A DNA stretch of 50,521 bases from the IMG/VR virus record IMGVR_UViG_3300020187_002839, positions 1-50,521 of that record. One strand, given 5' to 3'. The notes beneath the pieces were generated by a model that was not told the origin of the DNA, did no database searches, and worked only from the letters and a program-made list of their open reading frames with translations. The position numbers and the translations under genes are program-made. Source of the DNA: a virus. This document shows positions 39,038-47,065 of the stretch, one piece after another (position 1 is the stretch's first letter; every line of letters begins with the position of its first letter).

Positions 39038-39856
39038 TTATTCTACTTCACTTTCTGCTGTTACTCTTACATTTGAAATAGTATATTCTGCTCCATCTTT
39101 ACATAAATCAGACCAACCACTACAATTAGGGTCACTATAATCATATAAATTATCAGGATTAGGTGAAAATCCTTGCCATAATGAAGCAACAACTTTATAT
39201 CCTTTTTCCATGTCTTCTTTTAAACCATCTAAGCTTGTTAATTTACTTCCTGGACCTGCTTCATTGTTTACAAAATCATATACTACTATACTATTATTAC
39301 CTTGAACATAAGTAGTTGTCATATTAGTATAATCAGAATTAAATTTAGTTACAACATCAAATGGTAATGAAGGATCTATTTTACTTGCATCTACAATACC
39401 AGTACCAGTTGTTCCAGTAAAGCAAGAAGTATCTCCTCCTAAAAATGCCCATTGATAGTTTTGAGTTTTATTTATGTGTATTGTTGCCTGAGTAGCTACA
39501 TTTCCATTAGTTTCTAAAAAATCTATTTCATCACAACAGTTTGTACAACCATCACCAGAATCACAATATTCCGTTTCATTCATAACTAAGTAAAAAGTTC
39601 CATTAATAAACTTTTGACCTGCTAATTTTGAAATATCTACTGTTGCTGAAATTGAAGAAATATTTTTATACCCTTGAGCAGAACGAACTCTACCAGGATT
39701 AAAAAATACCTTATCTTCTCCAATTATAGGGGCACCTTGATCACATCCTTGATTTGCGTCAAGATTAAAAGTTGGGGTAAATACCTCATTGGTTGATTTT
39801 TCATTGTTACATCCTAATAATAATAGGGCTAAAATTAATAATTTAATTGTTTTCAT
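39038..39856 (-). CDS. Secreted lipoprotein with GH7/clan GH-B-like glycoside hydrolase features
   Basis: The 272-aa protein has a lipobox ending at Cys16 (ILALLLLGC). The mature part has a concanavalin-like pattern. CCDEIDFLETNGN has Glu110, Asp112 and Glu115 in the E-x-D-x-x-E catalytic spacing of GH7 (and some GH16), preceded by YCDSGDGC and followed by TIH (His127). Further on, PFDVVTKF, TTYVQGN, VVASLWQGF (GH7 has a similar MSLWDD) and ISNVRV (like FSDIRVG) follow in GH7 order. It would hydrolyse a beta-glucan or related chain at the envelope. It sits between nrdB and nrdA. Fold is inferred by eye; substrate is unknown. Confidence 0.65.
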   Translation of the reverse strand: MKTIKLLILALLLLGCNNEKSTNEVFTPTFNLDANQGCDQGAPIIGEDKVFFNPGRVRSAQGYKNISSISATVDISKLAGQKFINGTFYLVMNETEYCDSGDGCTNCCDEIDFLETNGNVATQATIHINKTQNYQWAFLGGDTSCFTGTTGTGIVDASKIDPSLPFDVVTKFNSDYTNMTTTYVQGNNSIVVYDFVNNEAGPGSKLTSLDGLKEDMEKGYKVVASLWQGFSPNPDNLYDYSDPNCSGWSDLCKDGAEYTISNVRVTAESEVE

Positions 39857-39874
39857 TTTTATTGTTTTTAATTG

Positions 39875-40861
39875 TTAAAATAATGATCCAGCATCCCAAT
39901 TTTGGACACCTTTACTATAATTTGTTACTCTATTTGCAAAGAAATCTGTATGTTGTTTTCCTCCTGAAAGGTTATCAAACCAACTCATTCTTTGTACTGC
40001 TTCTTTATCTATACCATTTACTATTGCTTCATATCCTAAATCACTCATTTTAGTGTTTACTCTATGTTTAATAAAAGATATTAAATCATATTTAGGACAA
40101 CCTGGTAAGTCTCCCATTTCATATACTTTATCTATAAAATCTAATTCTAGCTTTAAAGATAAATGTGCTGCTTCTTCTATATCTGCCCTTAATTCAGGTG
40201 TATCAAACTCTGGGTGTTCTTGCATTAATGTTCTAAATAACCAACATCCAGCATTTGAATGTAATGATTCATCTCTAATACTCCATTCTACTATTTGGCC
40301 TACACCTTTAAGTTTATTATCTAATTTAAATGATAATAAAACAGCAAATGAAGAAAATAAATTAACTCCTTCGGTAAACGCAGAAAAAATTGCTAGTGAT
40401 TTTGCTCTTTCATGCCAATTTGCTTCACCATTATGTGAATCTCTAACTTGTGTTAAAGTTTCAATTTTAGCCATTGTTGTTTCATCTTCTAAAAATTCAG
40501 CAAAATCATCTAAACCTAATTCTTCATTTAATAAAGAATAAGCTTCAGCATGAATTGTTTCAAAGGCTGCAAATGTAACAGCCATTTTAATTACTTCAGG
40601 TTTTCTAAACCATTTTGTAACTAATGTTGACCAATAATCATTTACTACAGTTTCAGTTTGGGCAAACCCTTTTAAAATAGAACCAATAATATTTTTTTCG
40701 GTTTTAGTTAAAATTTGTTTCCAATCATTAACATCACTCATCATTGGTACTTCTGTATGTAGCCAATGTGCTTGTTGTTGTTTCATCCAATAATCATGTG
40801 CTTCTGGATATTCAAAGGGTTTATAAACGATACGTTCTTGCAATAATGATGTTTTTGCCAT
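39875..40861 (-). CDS. nrdB: Class I ribonucleotide reductase beta subunit
   Basis: The 328-aa ferritin-like protein has the metal-binding motifs FAAFETIHAEAYSLL (Glu, His, and the radical Tyr in AYS), FTEGVNLFSSF (Glu) and IRDESLHSNAG (Glu, His). The first carboxylate position appears as Glu in FAQTETVV, where many class Ia enzymes have Asp. It generates the radical used by NrdA. The C-terminus (NWDAGSLF) fits the family tail that docks to alpha. Confidence 0.94.
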   Translation of the reverse strand: MAKTSLLQERIVYKPFEYPEAHDYWMKQQQAHWLHTEVPMMSDVNDWKQILTKTEKNIIGSILKGFAQTETVVNDYWSTLVTKWFRKPEVIKMAVTFAAFETIHAEAYSLLNEELGLDDFAEFLEDETTMAKIETLTQVRDSHNGEANWHERAKSLAIFSAFTEGVNLFSSFAVLLSFKLDNKLKGVGQIVEWSIRDESLHSNAGCWLFRTLMQEHPEFDTPELRADIEEAAHLSLKLELDFIDKVYEMGDLPGCPKYDLISFIKHRVNTKMSDLGYEAIVNGIDKEAVQRMSWFDNLSGGKQHTDFFANRVTNYSKGVQNWDAGSLF

Positions 40862-40878
40862 TGTTTTTAATTATTATG

Positions 40879-42264
40879 TTATTTTGAAATTGTGAAAAAA
40901 TTAGGGTCGTAAGCTTTTTTTAATGCTGCTTTATCATACTTGTCTACATCTGTATCAAACTTATTTGTTTTAACAGTTGGTGTAAAGTTTTCTTCTTCCT
41001 CTAAATCTGTATTGTAATTATGTACTTCAAAATGACCTGTAGCTGTGTCAGCTTTAACTGCAAATGTAAGACCATCTATACCATACCTATTTTTCATAAT
41101 ATGAAATCTACCTGTGTTTTTTACTTTATCTTCTTTTTTTCTTGATAAAGACATTGCAAAATCAGATATCATTAACTTGTCATAAGAACCTGCTGCTTTA
41201 TCTCCTTCTATAATGTCATCGTTAGCACCAGCCCTATTTACTTGAGAAACTGACCAAATAGGTATGTCTAATTCCCGTGCTAATCCTTTCGTACTTGTAT
41301 AAATATCATCAATTTCGTCCTTACGCTCCCTACTTTTACGTCTTGATGAAAGAAGATCAACATAATCAATAATTACTAAATCTGCTTTGATCCCCATACC
41401 TTCTACTTTTTTAATATGTGACTCAATTGTGGACATAGTTGCGCGCCCTGTTGGGTATTCTTTAATTATTAATTGACCTGGTAATTGAGGTATTACATCT
41501 TCAGCTAATGCTCTTAATTTAATGGTTTCATTAACAGGAGTTTTAGTAAAGAAAGCATCATATCTTTTTCCAACATAAGCTTCTCCTAATTCTAAAGTAT
41601 AATGAAGGACATTATAACCTGCTCTTACAGCATAACCACCTAAAGCAACTAATGACCACGATTTACCACCTCCTGGACTACCAAATATAAGACCAAAATC
41701 TCCGTTTCCCAGTCCACCTTGTAAAATGTCATTAATCTTAGGCCAAGGTGTTTCAATAGTTGTTCTTGTATCTTCTCTGTACCTTTCTTCAATATCCTTA
41801 ATATATTCATGTCCTACGTTTTTATCTTGACCTGCTTTTAAAGCACCCTCAACTAAATACCTAATACCTTCAAAATCCCCAGCTTTTAACATATCAACTG
41901 AGGACATTAAGGCCTTCTTCAATTGTTGGTTTCTACAAAAATTAGTAAATTCTTCTTGGACATACTTTAAATCATCGTCAGAACTAACATATGCTGTTTT
42001 TAATTGTTCTTTAATTGCAATTTGTAATACTTCATTATCTACTTTTTGTAATTCAACCTTTAATACTTCTAATGTAGGTACATGGTGATACTTATCGTAA
42101 TAATTTAATATCTCTTTTATAGCCCATCTATGTGCACTATTTTCAAAATATTCTTCACTAATAATATCGTGTATATTAGTTAAAAAATCTTTATGGGTAA
42201 GAAGTGATGATATGACTTTTATTTGGAAATCATGCCCATATTGATTTAATGTATGTAATGTCAT
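40879..42264 (-). CDS. gp41: Replicative DNA helicase, DnaB-like (T4 gp41-like)
   Basis: The 461-aa protein has an N-terminal helical domain and a RecA-type core: Walker A GSPGGGKS (residues 195-202), Walker B LVIIDYVDLL, and IWSVSQVNRAG with the conserved Gln and Asn. It is a 5'-3' hexameric helicase that unwinds the fork. It lies between the 5'-nuclease and nrdB genes. A linked primase (gp61) was not seen in the window. Confidence 0.93.
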   Translation of the reverse strand: MTLHTLNQYGHDFQIKVISSLLTHKDFLTNIHDIISEEYFENSAHRWAIKEILNYYDKYHHVPTLEVLKVELQKVDNEVLQIAIKEQLKTAYVSSDDDLKYVQEEFTNFCRNQQLKKALMSSVDMLKAGDFEGIRYLVEGALKAGQDKNVGHEYIKDIEERYREDTRTTIETPWPKINDILQGGLGNGDFGLIFGSPGGGKSWSLVALGGYAVRAGYNVLHYTLELGEAYVGKRYDAFFTKTPVNETIKLRALAEDVIPQLPGQLIIKEYPTGRATMSTIESHIKKVEGMGIKADLVIIDYVDLLSSRRKSRERKDEIDDIYTSTKGLARELDIPIWSVSQVNRAGANDDIIEGDKAAGSYDKLMISDFAMSLSRKKEDKVKNTGRFHIMKNRYGIDGLTFAVKADTATGHFEVHNYNTDLEEEENFTPTVKTNKFDTDVDKYDKAALKKAYDPNFFTISK

Positions 42265-42278
42265 AACCTTTTACTATT

Positions 42279-43319
42279 TTATTGTTTATAAATTGGAAAT
42301 TGAGTGAAAATATCATTTAACCAAACATCAACATTTCTAATCATTCCTCCTAATTTATCTTCATTATACAACTGTATAAATAATTCAGCATTAAATTCAG
42401 GTAAATCTTCAGTAATTAAATTATCAATGTGTTCTTTACCTCTATCATCTATCATTGGAACACTTAAATCCATAACTTTATAATTAGTTTCAATTCTACT
42501 TTGATCCTGAACTATGCGTGAATATACAACATGCTCTTTAAATTTCCTAGTAGAAATTTCAAAAATATCATCTAATGTTAATTCTTTAGTTTTTAATTCA
42601 GGGAATTTTTTAAATATTCCCTTAGCTCCTAATCCCTTAAAACCTTGAATATTATCTGAATTATCACCTAATAATGTTTTATGTAGAATAAAATTTGATG
42701 GTAATAAACCAAATTTTTCTTCAACTACCTTTGGAGTATAATATTCTTTTTCCATTGGTCTATATACAATAATTTTATCAGTTACTAATTGTAAAAAATC
42801 TTTATCACTAGATACTATAAAACAAGTTGAATCATGTTTTTCTACTAATTTTTTAGATAACACGGCTATAATGTCATCAGCTTCAACCTTATCGAGTATA
42901 GTGGTTTTAACAGGTAATAGCTTTAAATATTGAATTATACGTACTATTTGGTCGATTTTTGAATCATGTTCTTCTTCAATATTATCAAATGCTTCCCAAT
43001 TTGTAATTCGTTGTAAATTTCTTTGAGATTTGTATTCGGAGAGCAAGTTCTTACGGTTTACCGTTGAACCTGCTCCGTCGAATACTACATAAACAGATGT
43101 AGGTTGTGTTTGTCTAATCATTGCACCTAAAGAGCGAAAGAATCCACCCAACCCACCAATGTGGACTCCATCAGGATTTACCATATTCATCATCGCAAAG
43201 TTTCTAAAAAATAGATTTAAACCATCTAAAATTAATACTTTATCATGTCTATTCGGAGTAGTTTCCTCCCCTTGCTCTTGGACTTCATCCAAAAGTTTAA
43301 ATAACTCTTTATGTTTCAT
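42279..43319 (-). CDS. rnh: 5'-3' exonuclease / RNase H (FEN family, T4 Rnh-like)
   Basis: The 346-aa protein has VLILDGLNLFFRNF (Asp32 first metal ligand), VYVVFDGAGSTVNR, KVEADDIIAVLSKK, FIVSSDKDFLQLV and GDNSDNIQGFKGLGAKGI (helix-hairpin-helix). This is the full acidic constellation of the FEN family. It would remove RNA primers from Okazaki fragments. The coding region around 43020-43160 has higher GC than most of the genome. It is 8 nt after uvsX. Confidence 0.9.
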   Translation of the reverse strand: MKHKELFKLLDEVQEQGEETTPNRHDKVLILDGLNLFFRNFAMMNMVNPDGVHIGGLGGFFRSLGAMIRQTQPTSVYVVFDGAGSTVNRKNLLSEYKSQRNLQRITNWEAFDNIEEEHDSKIDQIVRIIQYLKLLPVKTTILDKVEADDIIAVLSKKLVEKHDSTCFIVSSDKDFLQLVTDKIIVYRPMEKEYYTPKVVEEKFGLLPSNFILHKTLLGDNSDNIQGFKGLGAKGIFKKFPELKTKELTLDDIFEISTRKFKEHVVYSRIVQDQSRIETNYKVMDLSVPMIDDRGKEHIDNLITEDLPEFNAELFIQLYNEDKLGGMIRNVDVWLNDIFTQFPIYKQ

Positions 43320-43327
43320 GTTTTAGT

Positions 43328-44401
43328 TTATAAGTCCTGTGAGTCAAAAAGCACAGGTGTTACATCTTGTTCGTCCTCTACAATCTTAAATGTTCCTCCT
43401 CCTAAGATTTTAGACCATTCATCAGCATGCTCTTTTTTATAAGCATTTTTATCTTTGTCTGTATCTTGTATAAAACCATGGTTTGTCATAACAATTTTAC
43501 CTCTTGATTGCATACCATTAACGTGGTTTTTATCAATTTGTAAATTTGTTCTTTTACCCCATTCTACTTGCATACCACCTTTAATTGCTTTAATTTTAGA
43601 TGTTCCAGCATTTGATATGTTTCCAAATGTAACTACAAATGTAGCATCATACCACATTGCCATTCCACCTTTGTTCATCATTTTTGGCTGACCCATAGGG
43701 GATTCAGCTTTTGCTGTCCAAACTTTATTAACTGCAATTAATGTATTAGTATATGGTGATGATTCTTTACGAGACATTACAATACTCTGATTAACTGTAT
43801 TACCAAACTGTGTTGACATTGCTCCTGCATTCCATTCATTGTTGTTTTTCAGTTTTTCAACTGACATTGCACAAGGAATAGAACCAATAGAATCCCAGAA
43901 AAATGTTAGATCATAAGGTAAATTACCTTTTTTCTGTTCATTCTGTAAATCCATTATAAATGCTGCTACGTCTTCAATAGTATGTAAAGTTTCTCTATCG
44001 ACATAAATAAAGTTTCCTTCATAATCAATAACATTACCTTCATCATCCTTAATAAGTTTAACTTTTAAACCCATTTGAGCTGCATGTTCCCAATTCCACT
44101 TCATCTCAGTAATAATAAATACAGGAAGTTGTCCCATATTTTGTGCTGAAACTGCTGCTTCTAATAGTGCTGTAGTTTTACCTGTGTCAGAATGTCCTCT
44201 AAGTAATGAAATATGTCCCATTGGTATACCAGGTACTCCTGCTATTGCTTGAAAAGCAGGTGATAATGGTATCCACTGTTGTTCCTTAAATTTAACGTTT
44301 TTATCTAAACCTTTAGATGATTTAAACTTATTAAGGTCAAATTTACTCTTAATCTCGGCAGACACTGCTGCCGAGAGAGACTTTGATGCTTTTTTTGCCA
44401 T
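43328..44401 (-). CDS. uvsX: RecA-like recombinase (T4 UvsX-like)
   Basis: The 357-aa protein carries Walker A GHSDTGKTT (residues 69-77), DLTFFWDSIGSIPC as Walker B, and an L2-like region (MNKGGMAMWYDATFVVTF). This is the pattern of UvsX proteins from marine T4-like phages. It forms filaments on gp32-coated ssDNA and drives recombination-dependent replication. It lies 2 nt after gp32, and 8 nt before the nuclease. Confidence 0.9.
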   Translation of the reverse strand: MAKKASKSLSAAVSAEIKSKFDLNKFKSSKGLDKNVKFKEQQWIPLSPAFQAIAGVPGIPMGHISLLRGHSDTGKTTALLEAAVSAQNMGQLPVFIITEMKWNWEHAAQMGLKVKLIKDDEGNVIDYEGNFIYVDRETLHTIEDVAAFIMDLQNEQKKGNLPYDLTFFWDSIGSIPCAMSVEKLKNNNEWNAGAMSTQFGNTVNQSIVMSRKESSPYTNTLIAVNKVWTAKAESPMGQPKMMNKGGMAMWYDATFVVTFGNISNAGTSKIKAIKGGMQVEWGKRTNLQIDKNHVNGMQSRGKIVMTNHGFIQDTDKDKNAYKKEHADEWSKILGGGTFKIVEDEQDVTPVLFDSQDL

Positions 44402-44403
44402 AC

Positions 44404-45234
44404 TTAGAAAGGTAAATCATCAGTTTTACCATCTTTATCATCAAATAATGAGTCAAATTGGTCGGTTTTTGATTTCTTTACGTTCGAAGTATCTATACTA
44501 AAATTAGATTTAGGTGATTCAGCAGGTGCAGGACCTGTTGGTTCTGAAACATCACCTTCTCCTTCTTCTGGAGCTAACCATTTTTCTAACGCTGATTTCA
44601 TTTCATCAAATGTGAATTTTTTAAATTCAGCTTTAGGTTCAGGTTGAGTATTTGACCAAGTTTCTACTTGAGCAGCATCATCACTAAGTTGTGTTTGTTT
44701 TAATCTAACTCTAACTGATGATTTATTATACTGTGTACCTGTAGCTTCTGGTCCTACTGTTTCAATTGTAAGATCTCTACCTGAAACAATATCAGTATAA
44801 TCTCCAATTTCTTCATCTACCGCTAATGAAAGTAATTCTTCATAAATTAACTTTCCAAATTGCCATAATCTAACACCTTTATCTTCTTCACCTCTAACTA
44901 TTACAGGTGCAAAGATTCTAGTTTTAGCATCTAACTTTTTAGCTAATAAATAATTTTCCTTACTATATTCTTCTCTAAGTTTTTTAGCGAATAAAGCAAT
45001 TGGGTCTTTTTCACCCCAAGTTTCAGGTGATAGCATCACCTTATTTGTAATACCATAATAGAATTTTAATTCTGTAAATGGGTTATCAGCATTATACGCA
45101 GATGGTACAATTCTGATTTGTTGTTTTCCTACAGTTGGTCTCCAAAATGTTAAAGAATAATCCCTCTTTTGTCCTCCTGTGGGTGATTTTTGTTGGAGTG
45201 TATCCAACTTCTGTTTAAGTTTACTTAAATCCAT
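44404..45234 (-). CDS. gp32: Single-stranded DNA-binding protein (T4 gp32-like)
   Basis: The 276-aa protein has a basic N-terminus (LSKLKQKLDTLQQ), an OB-fold core (FWRPTVGKQQIRIVPS, GVRLWQFGKLIYEEL) and an acidic C-terminal tail ending DGKTDDLPF, used for protein contacts. It has no cysteine at all, so the zinc site of T4 gp32 is absent. It coats ssDNA at the fork and loads other proteins. It has its own strong promoter 36 nt upstream, and its gene is followed by uvsX. Confidence 0.87.
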   Translation of the reverse strand: MDLSKLKQKLDTLQQKSPTGGQKRDYSLTFWRPTVGKQQIRIVPSAYNADNPFTELKFYYGITNKVMLSPETWGEKDPIALFAKKLREEYSKENYLLAKKLDAKTRIFAPVIVRGEEDKGVRLWQFGKLIYEELLSLAVDEEIGDYTDIVSGRDLTIETVGPEATGTQYNKSSVRVRLKQTQLSDDAAQVETWSNTQPEPKAEFKKFTFDEMKSALEKWLAPEEGEGDVSEPTGPAPAESPKSNFSIDTSNVKKSKTDQFDSLFDDKDGKTDDLPF

Positions 45235-45269
45235 AATATAACTATTTTTATAACTGTTAATGTAACCAC

Positions 45270-45299
45270 AATATACGACCTATAATTTGGGAATCCAAA
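45270..45299 (-). promoter_or_regulatory. Phage family promoter of gp32
   Basis: TTTGGATTCC, 10 bp, GTCGTATATT on the minus strand, directly after the stop of the 155-aa gene and 35 nt before the gp32 ATG. Spacing is identical to the sites at 1165 and 31247. Confidence 0.75.
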
Positions 45300-45767
45300 C
45301 TATAGTTCAATTATTTTGTGTATTTTTGTATTCAATTGATTGAGTTCATTGTGCTGGGTAAGTAAGACACAATTTCTGTAGTGTTGCCAATCTACTTGGT
45401 ATTTAGTATCTACTACACCTCCATTTAGCTTTTTAATAAGCTCATTAAGGGCATTAATAGTATACAAAGTATTGGACTCTTTTTTCCTATGTACTAAGAT
45501 TGTATTATCTGGTATGTCGTGTACATTTCCTTGATCTACATTGTAAGTAACAACGTATTCATCTTTTCCTACAATTTCTAAAACAAACATTTTGTTGTAG
45601 ATAATAGTATATTTAGAAGTTAACTTGTCTATAAGACCATCTAAATTTTCTAAGTTAGTAAATGTACAGAATAATTTATTATTCAAATCTCCTATATTAT
45701 AGATATCTTTAACGACATCGTAATTCGCATTATACGTATTTGGCTCTTTATCTAAAATCGTAATCAT
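45300..45767 (-). CDS. Hypothetical protein next to the family A polymerase gene (155 aa)
   Basis: No family is recognised. The N-terminus is rich in N, D and Y (DKEPNTYNANYDVVKD), with beta-type stretches in the middle (KYTIIYNKMFVLEIVGKDEYVVTYNV) and a helix pair near the end. There is no membrane segment. It overlaps the family A polymerase-like gene by 20 nt, so the two are translationally coupled and may act together. A promoter inside that gene could serve it alone. Confidence 0.6.
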   Translation of the reverse strand: MITILDKEPNTYNANYDVVKDIYNIGDLNNKLFCTFTNLENLDGLIDKLTSKYTIIYNKMFVLEIVGKDEYVVTYNVDQGNVHDIPDNTILVHRKKESNTLYTINALNELIKKLNGGVVDTKYQVDWQHYRNCVLLTQHNELNQLNTKIHKIIEL

Positions 45768-47016
45768 AACCTTGTTTTGTTTTAATATTTAATTTATACG
45801 TAGAAAATACCATTTTGATATCGTCCATAACCTGCTCCTCTTCTTTATCCCAATCAAATAAGAATGAATCGTATGTATATAATACTAATTTAGTTTTCTT
45901 ATTCTTTAATATTTTTATTATGTCCCACAATATACGAACGTTCATTGACGTCTCCAAATTTTGTAACAAATAATTGAATAGTTTTTGCGGATTCATGTCC
46001 TCAAGTACATCCCTTTTGTATACAAAGTTTGATATCGGGCACGTTATCTTACCTTTTTGTTTAAATTCATACCAGAGATCTTTTACGTATATATCAATTT
46101 TCTTAAAAAATTCGATATGCCTATATTGATCAAATACTCCTCCATATAGTTGTTTAAATGTTAATTCTTTTGATTTAGCATAGCTTACTCCATAGAGTTG
46201 TTGTAAATGACTATGAATATCAACAGTGGGGAAAGTATAATCAACGAGGCGACAAGACAAGCTAGGGTGAAAACTGCTAATGTCAATTTCGTAAAGATAA
46301 TCATTACTCGGAATAAAAGACTTTCTACATCCGTTGTCTTTGTTAAGTGCGGCATAATTTACATTTTTAAATTTATTAGATGGTCTAGTAGTTGTTGTTT
46401 TTAAGTTGAACTGAGTGTAGACGCGTTTATCATTAGTGGGATAGAAATGTTCTTTGAAGGTTTCATTGTGTATTTGTATTCCACTTCTCTCGATGTAGTT
46501 GAACACCAAGGATACTCTATTGTTAAAGAATTCATTATATTTTGTTTTTTCTTGATTAATATTTGTTTTTAAGTCATTAAAAATTTGTTCGCACAATTCA
46601 TAATGTTTGACAACTGGTATAATTAGGTTAACATCTGGTTCATCGCCATATTTCCTATACATTATTTCGTGTACCTTAGTTGTTGGTCGTATATACGTAG
46701 TAGGTGGTATATTTATGTCATAAAGAGCTTTGTTTGGAAAATAATGTAACATTTCCTTTTTATCGCGACAATACAATACATCAAACTTGGATATTAATGC
46801 GTCAATACGCGTATTTAATACATTTAAACATTCACTATGCATAATGCATATAATAAACCCTTTACTCGCGTTAATTGGGCGAATGTATATTAATGAAATT
46901 TTATTAAGAGTTGGATGAGTGTTATTATTATACGGAATAACCTCTATAAAAGCCTCTTTATAACCACTATTTATTAAAACATTTAACTGCTCCTCGTCTT
47001 CTACAAGCCAGTACAT
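45748..47016 (-). CDS. Divergent family A DNA polymerase-like protein
   Basis: The 422-aa protein has a PolA-type core. TTTTRPSNKFKNVNYAAL resembles TGRLSSxxPNLQNIP. RKSFIP precedes motif A YEIDISSFHPSL (Asp245). DIHSHLQQLYG and KELTFKQLYGG (Lys283, Phe287) make motif B, and LVLYTYDSFLF (Asp383) makes motif C, with YDS in place of HDE. Both metal-binding Asp are kept. The first 200 residues do not show clear exonuclease motifs. The phage also has a family B polymerase, so this is a second polymerase, possibly for repair or priming. It could also be inactive. Confidence 0.72.
   Translation of the reverse strand: MYWLVEDEEQLNVLINSGYKEAFIEVIPYNNNTHPTLNKISLIYIRPINASKGFIICIMHSECLNVLNTRIDALISKFDVLYCRDKKEMLHYFPNKALYDINIPPTTYIRPTTKVHEIMYRKYGDEPDVNLIIPVVKHYELCEQIFNDLKTNINQEKTKYNEFFNNRVSLVFNYIERSGIQIHNETFKEHFYPTNDKRVYTQFNLKTTTTRPSNKFKNVNYAALNKDNGCRKSFIPSNDYLYEIDISSFHPSLSCRLVDYTFPTVDIHSHLQQLYGVSYAKSKELTFKQLYGGVFDQYRHIEFFKKIDIYVKDLWYEFKQKGKITCPISNFVYKRDVLEDMNPQKLFNYLLQNLETSMNVRILWDIIKILKNKKTKLVLYTYDSFLFDWDKEEEQVMDDIKMVFSTYKLNIKTKQGYDYDFR
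45929..45958 (-). promoter_or_regulatory. Possible phage family promoter inside the family A polymerase gene
   Basis: TTTGGAGACG, 10 bp, TTCGTATATT on the minus strand. Both boxes and the spacing fit, but it lies in coding sequence 162 nt before the 155-aa gene. Confidence 0.45.
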
Positions 47017-47035
47017 ATAACCTTATTTTAAACCC

Positions 47036-47065
47036 AATATACGAAATTACTTAGTAACCTCCACT
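47036..47065 (-). promoter_or_regulatory. Phage family promoter of the family A polymerase-like gene
   Basis: AGTGGAGGTT, 10 bp, TTCGTATATT on the minus strand, 19 nt before the ATG at 47016. The -7 box is exact; the -33 box keeps only the TGG core. It marks the switch from tail genes to replication genes. Confidence 0.55.

Noticed and set aside
40053-40541. 162-codon plus-strand frame opposite nrdB
   Set aside because: It is a mirror of a strongly conserved gene; no plus-strand promoter or leader and no recognisable motifs. All other plus-strand frames are rejected for similar reasons.
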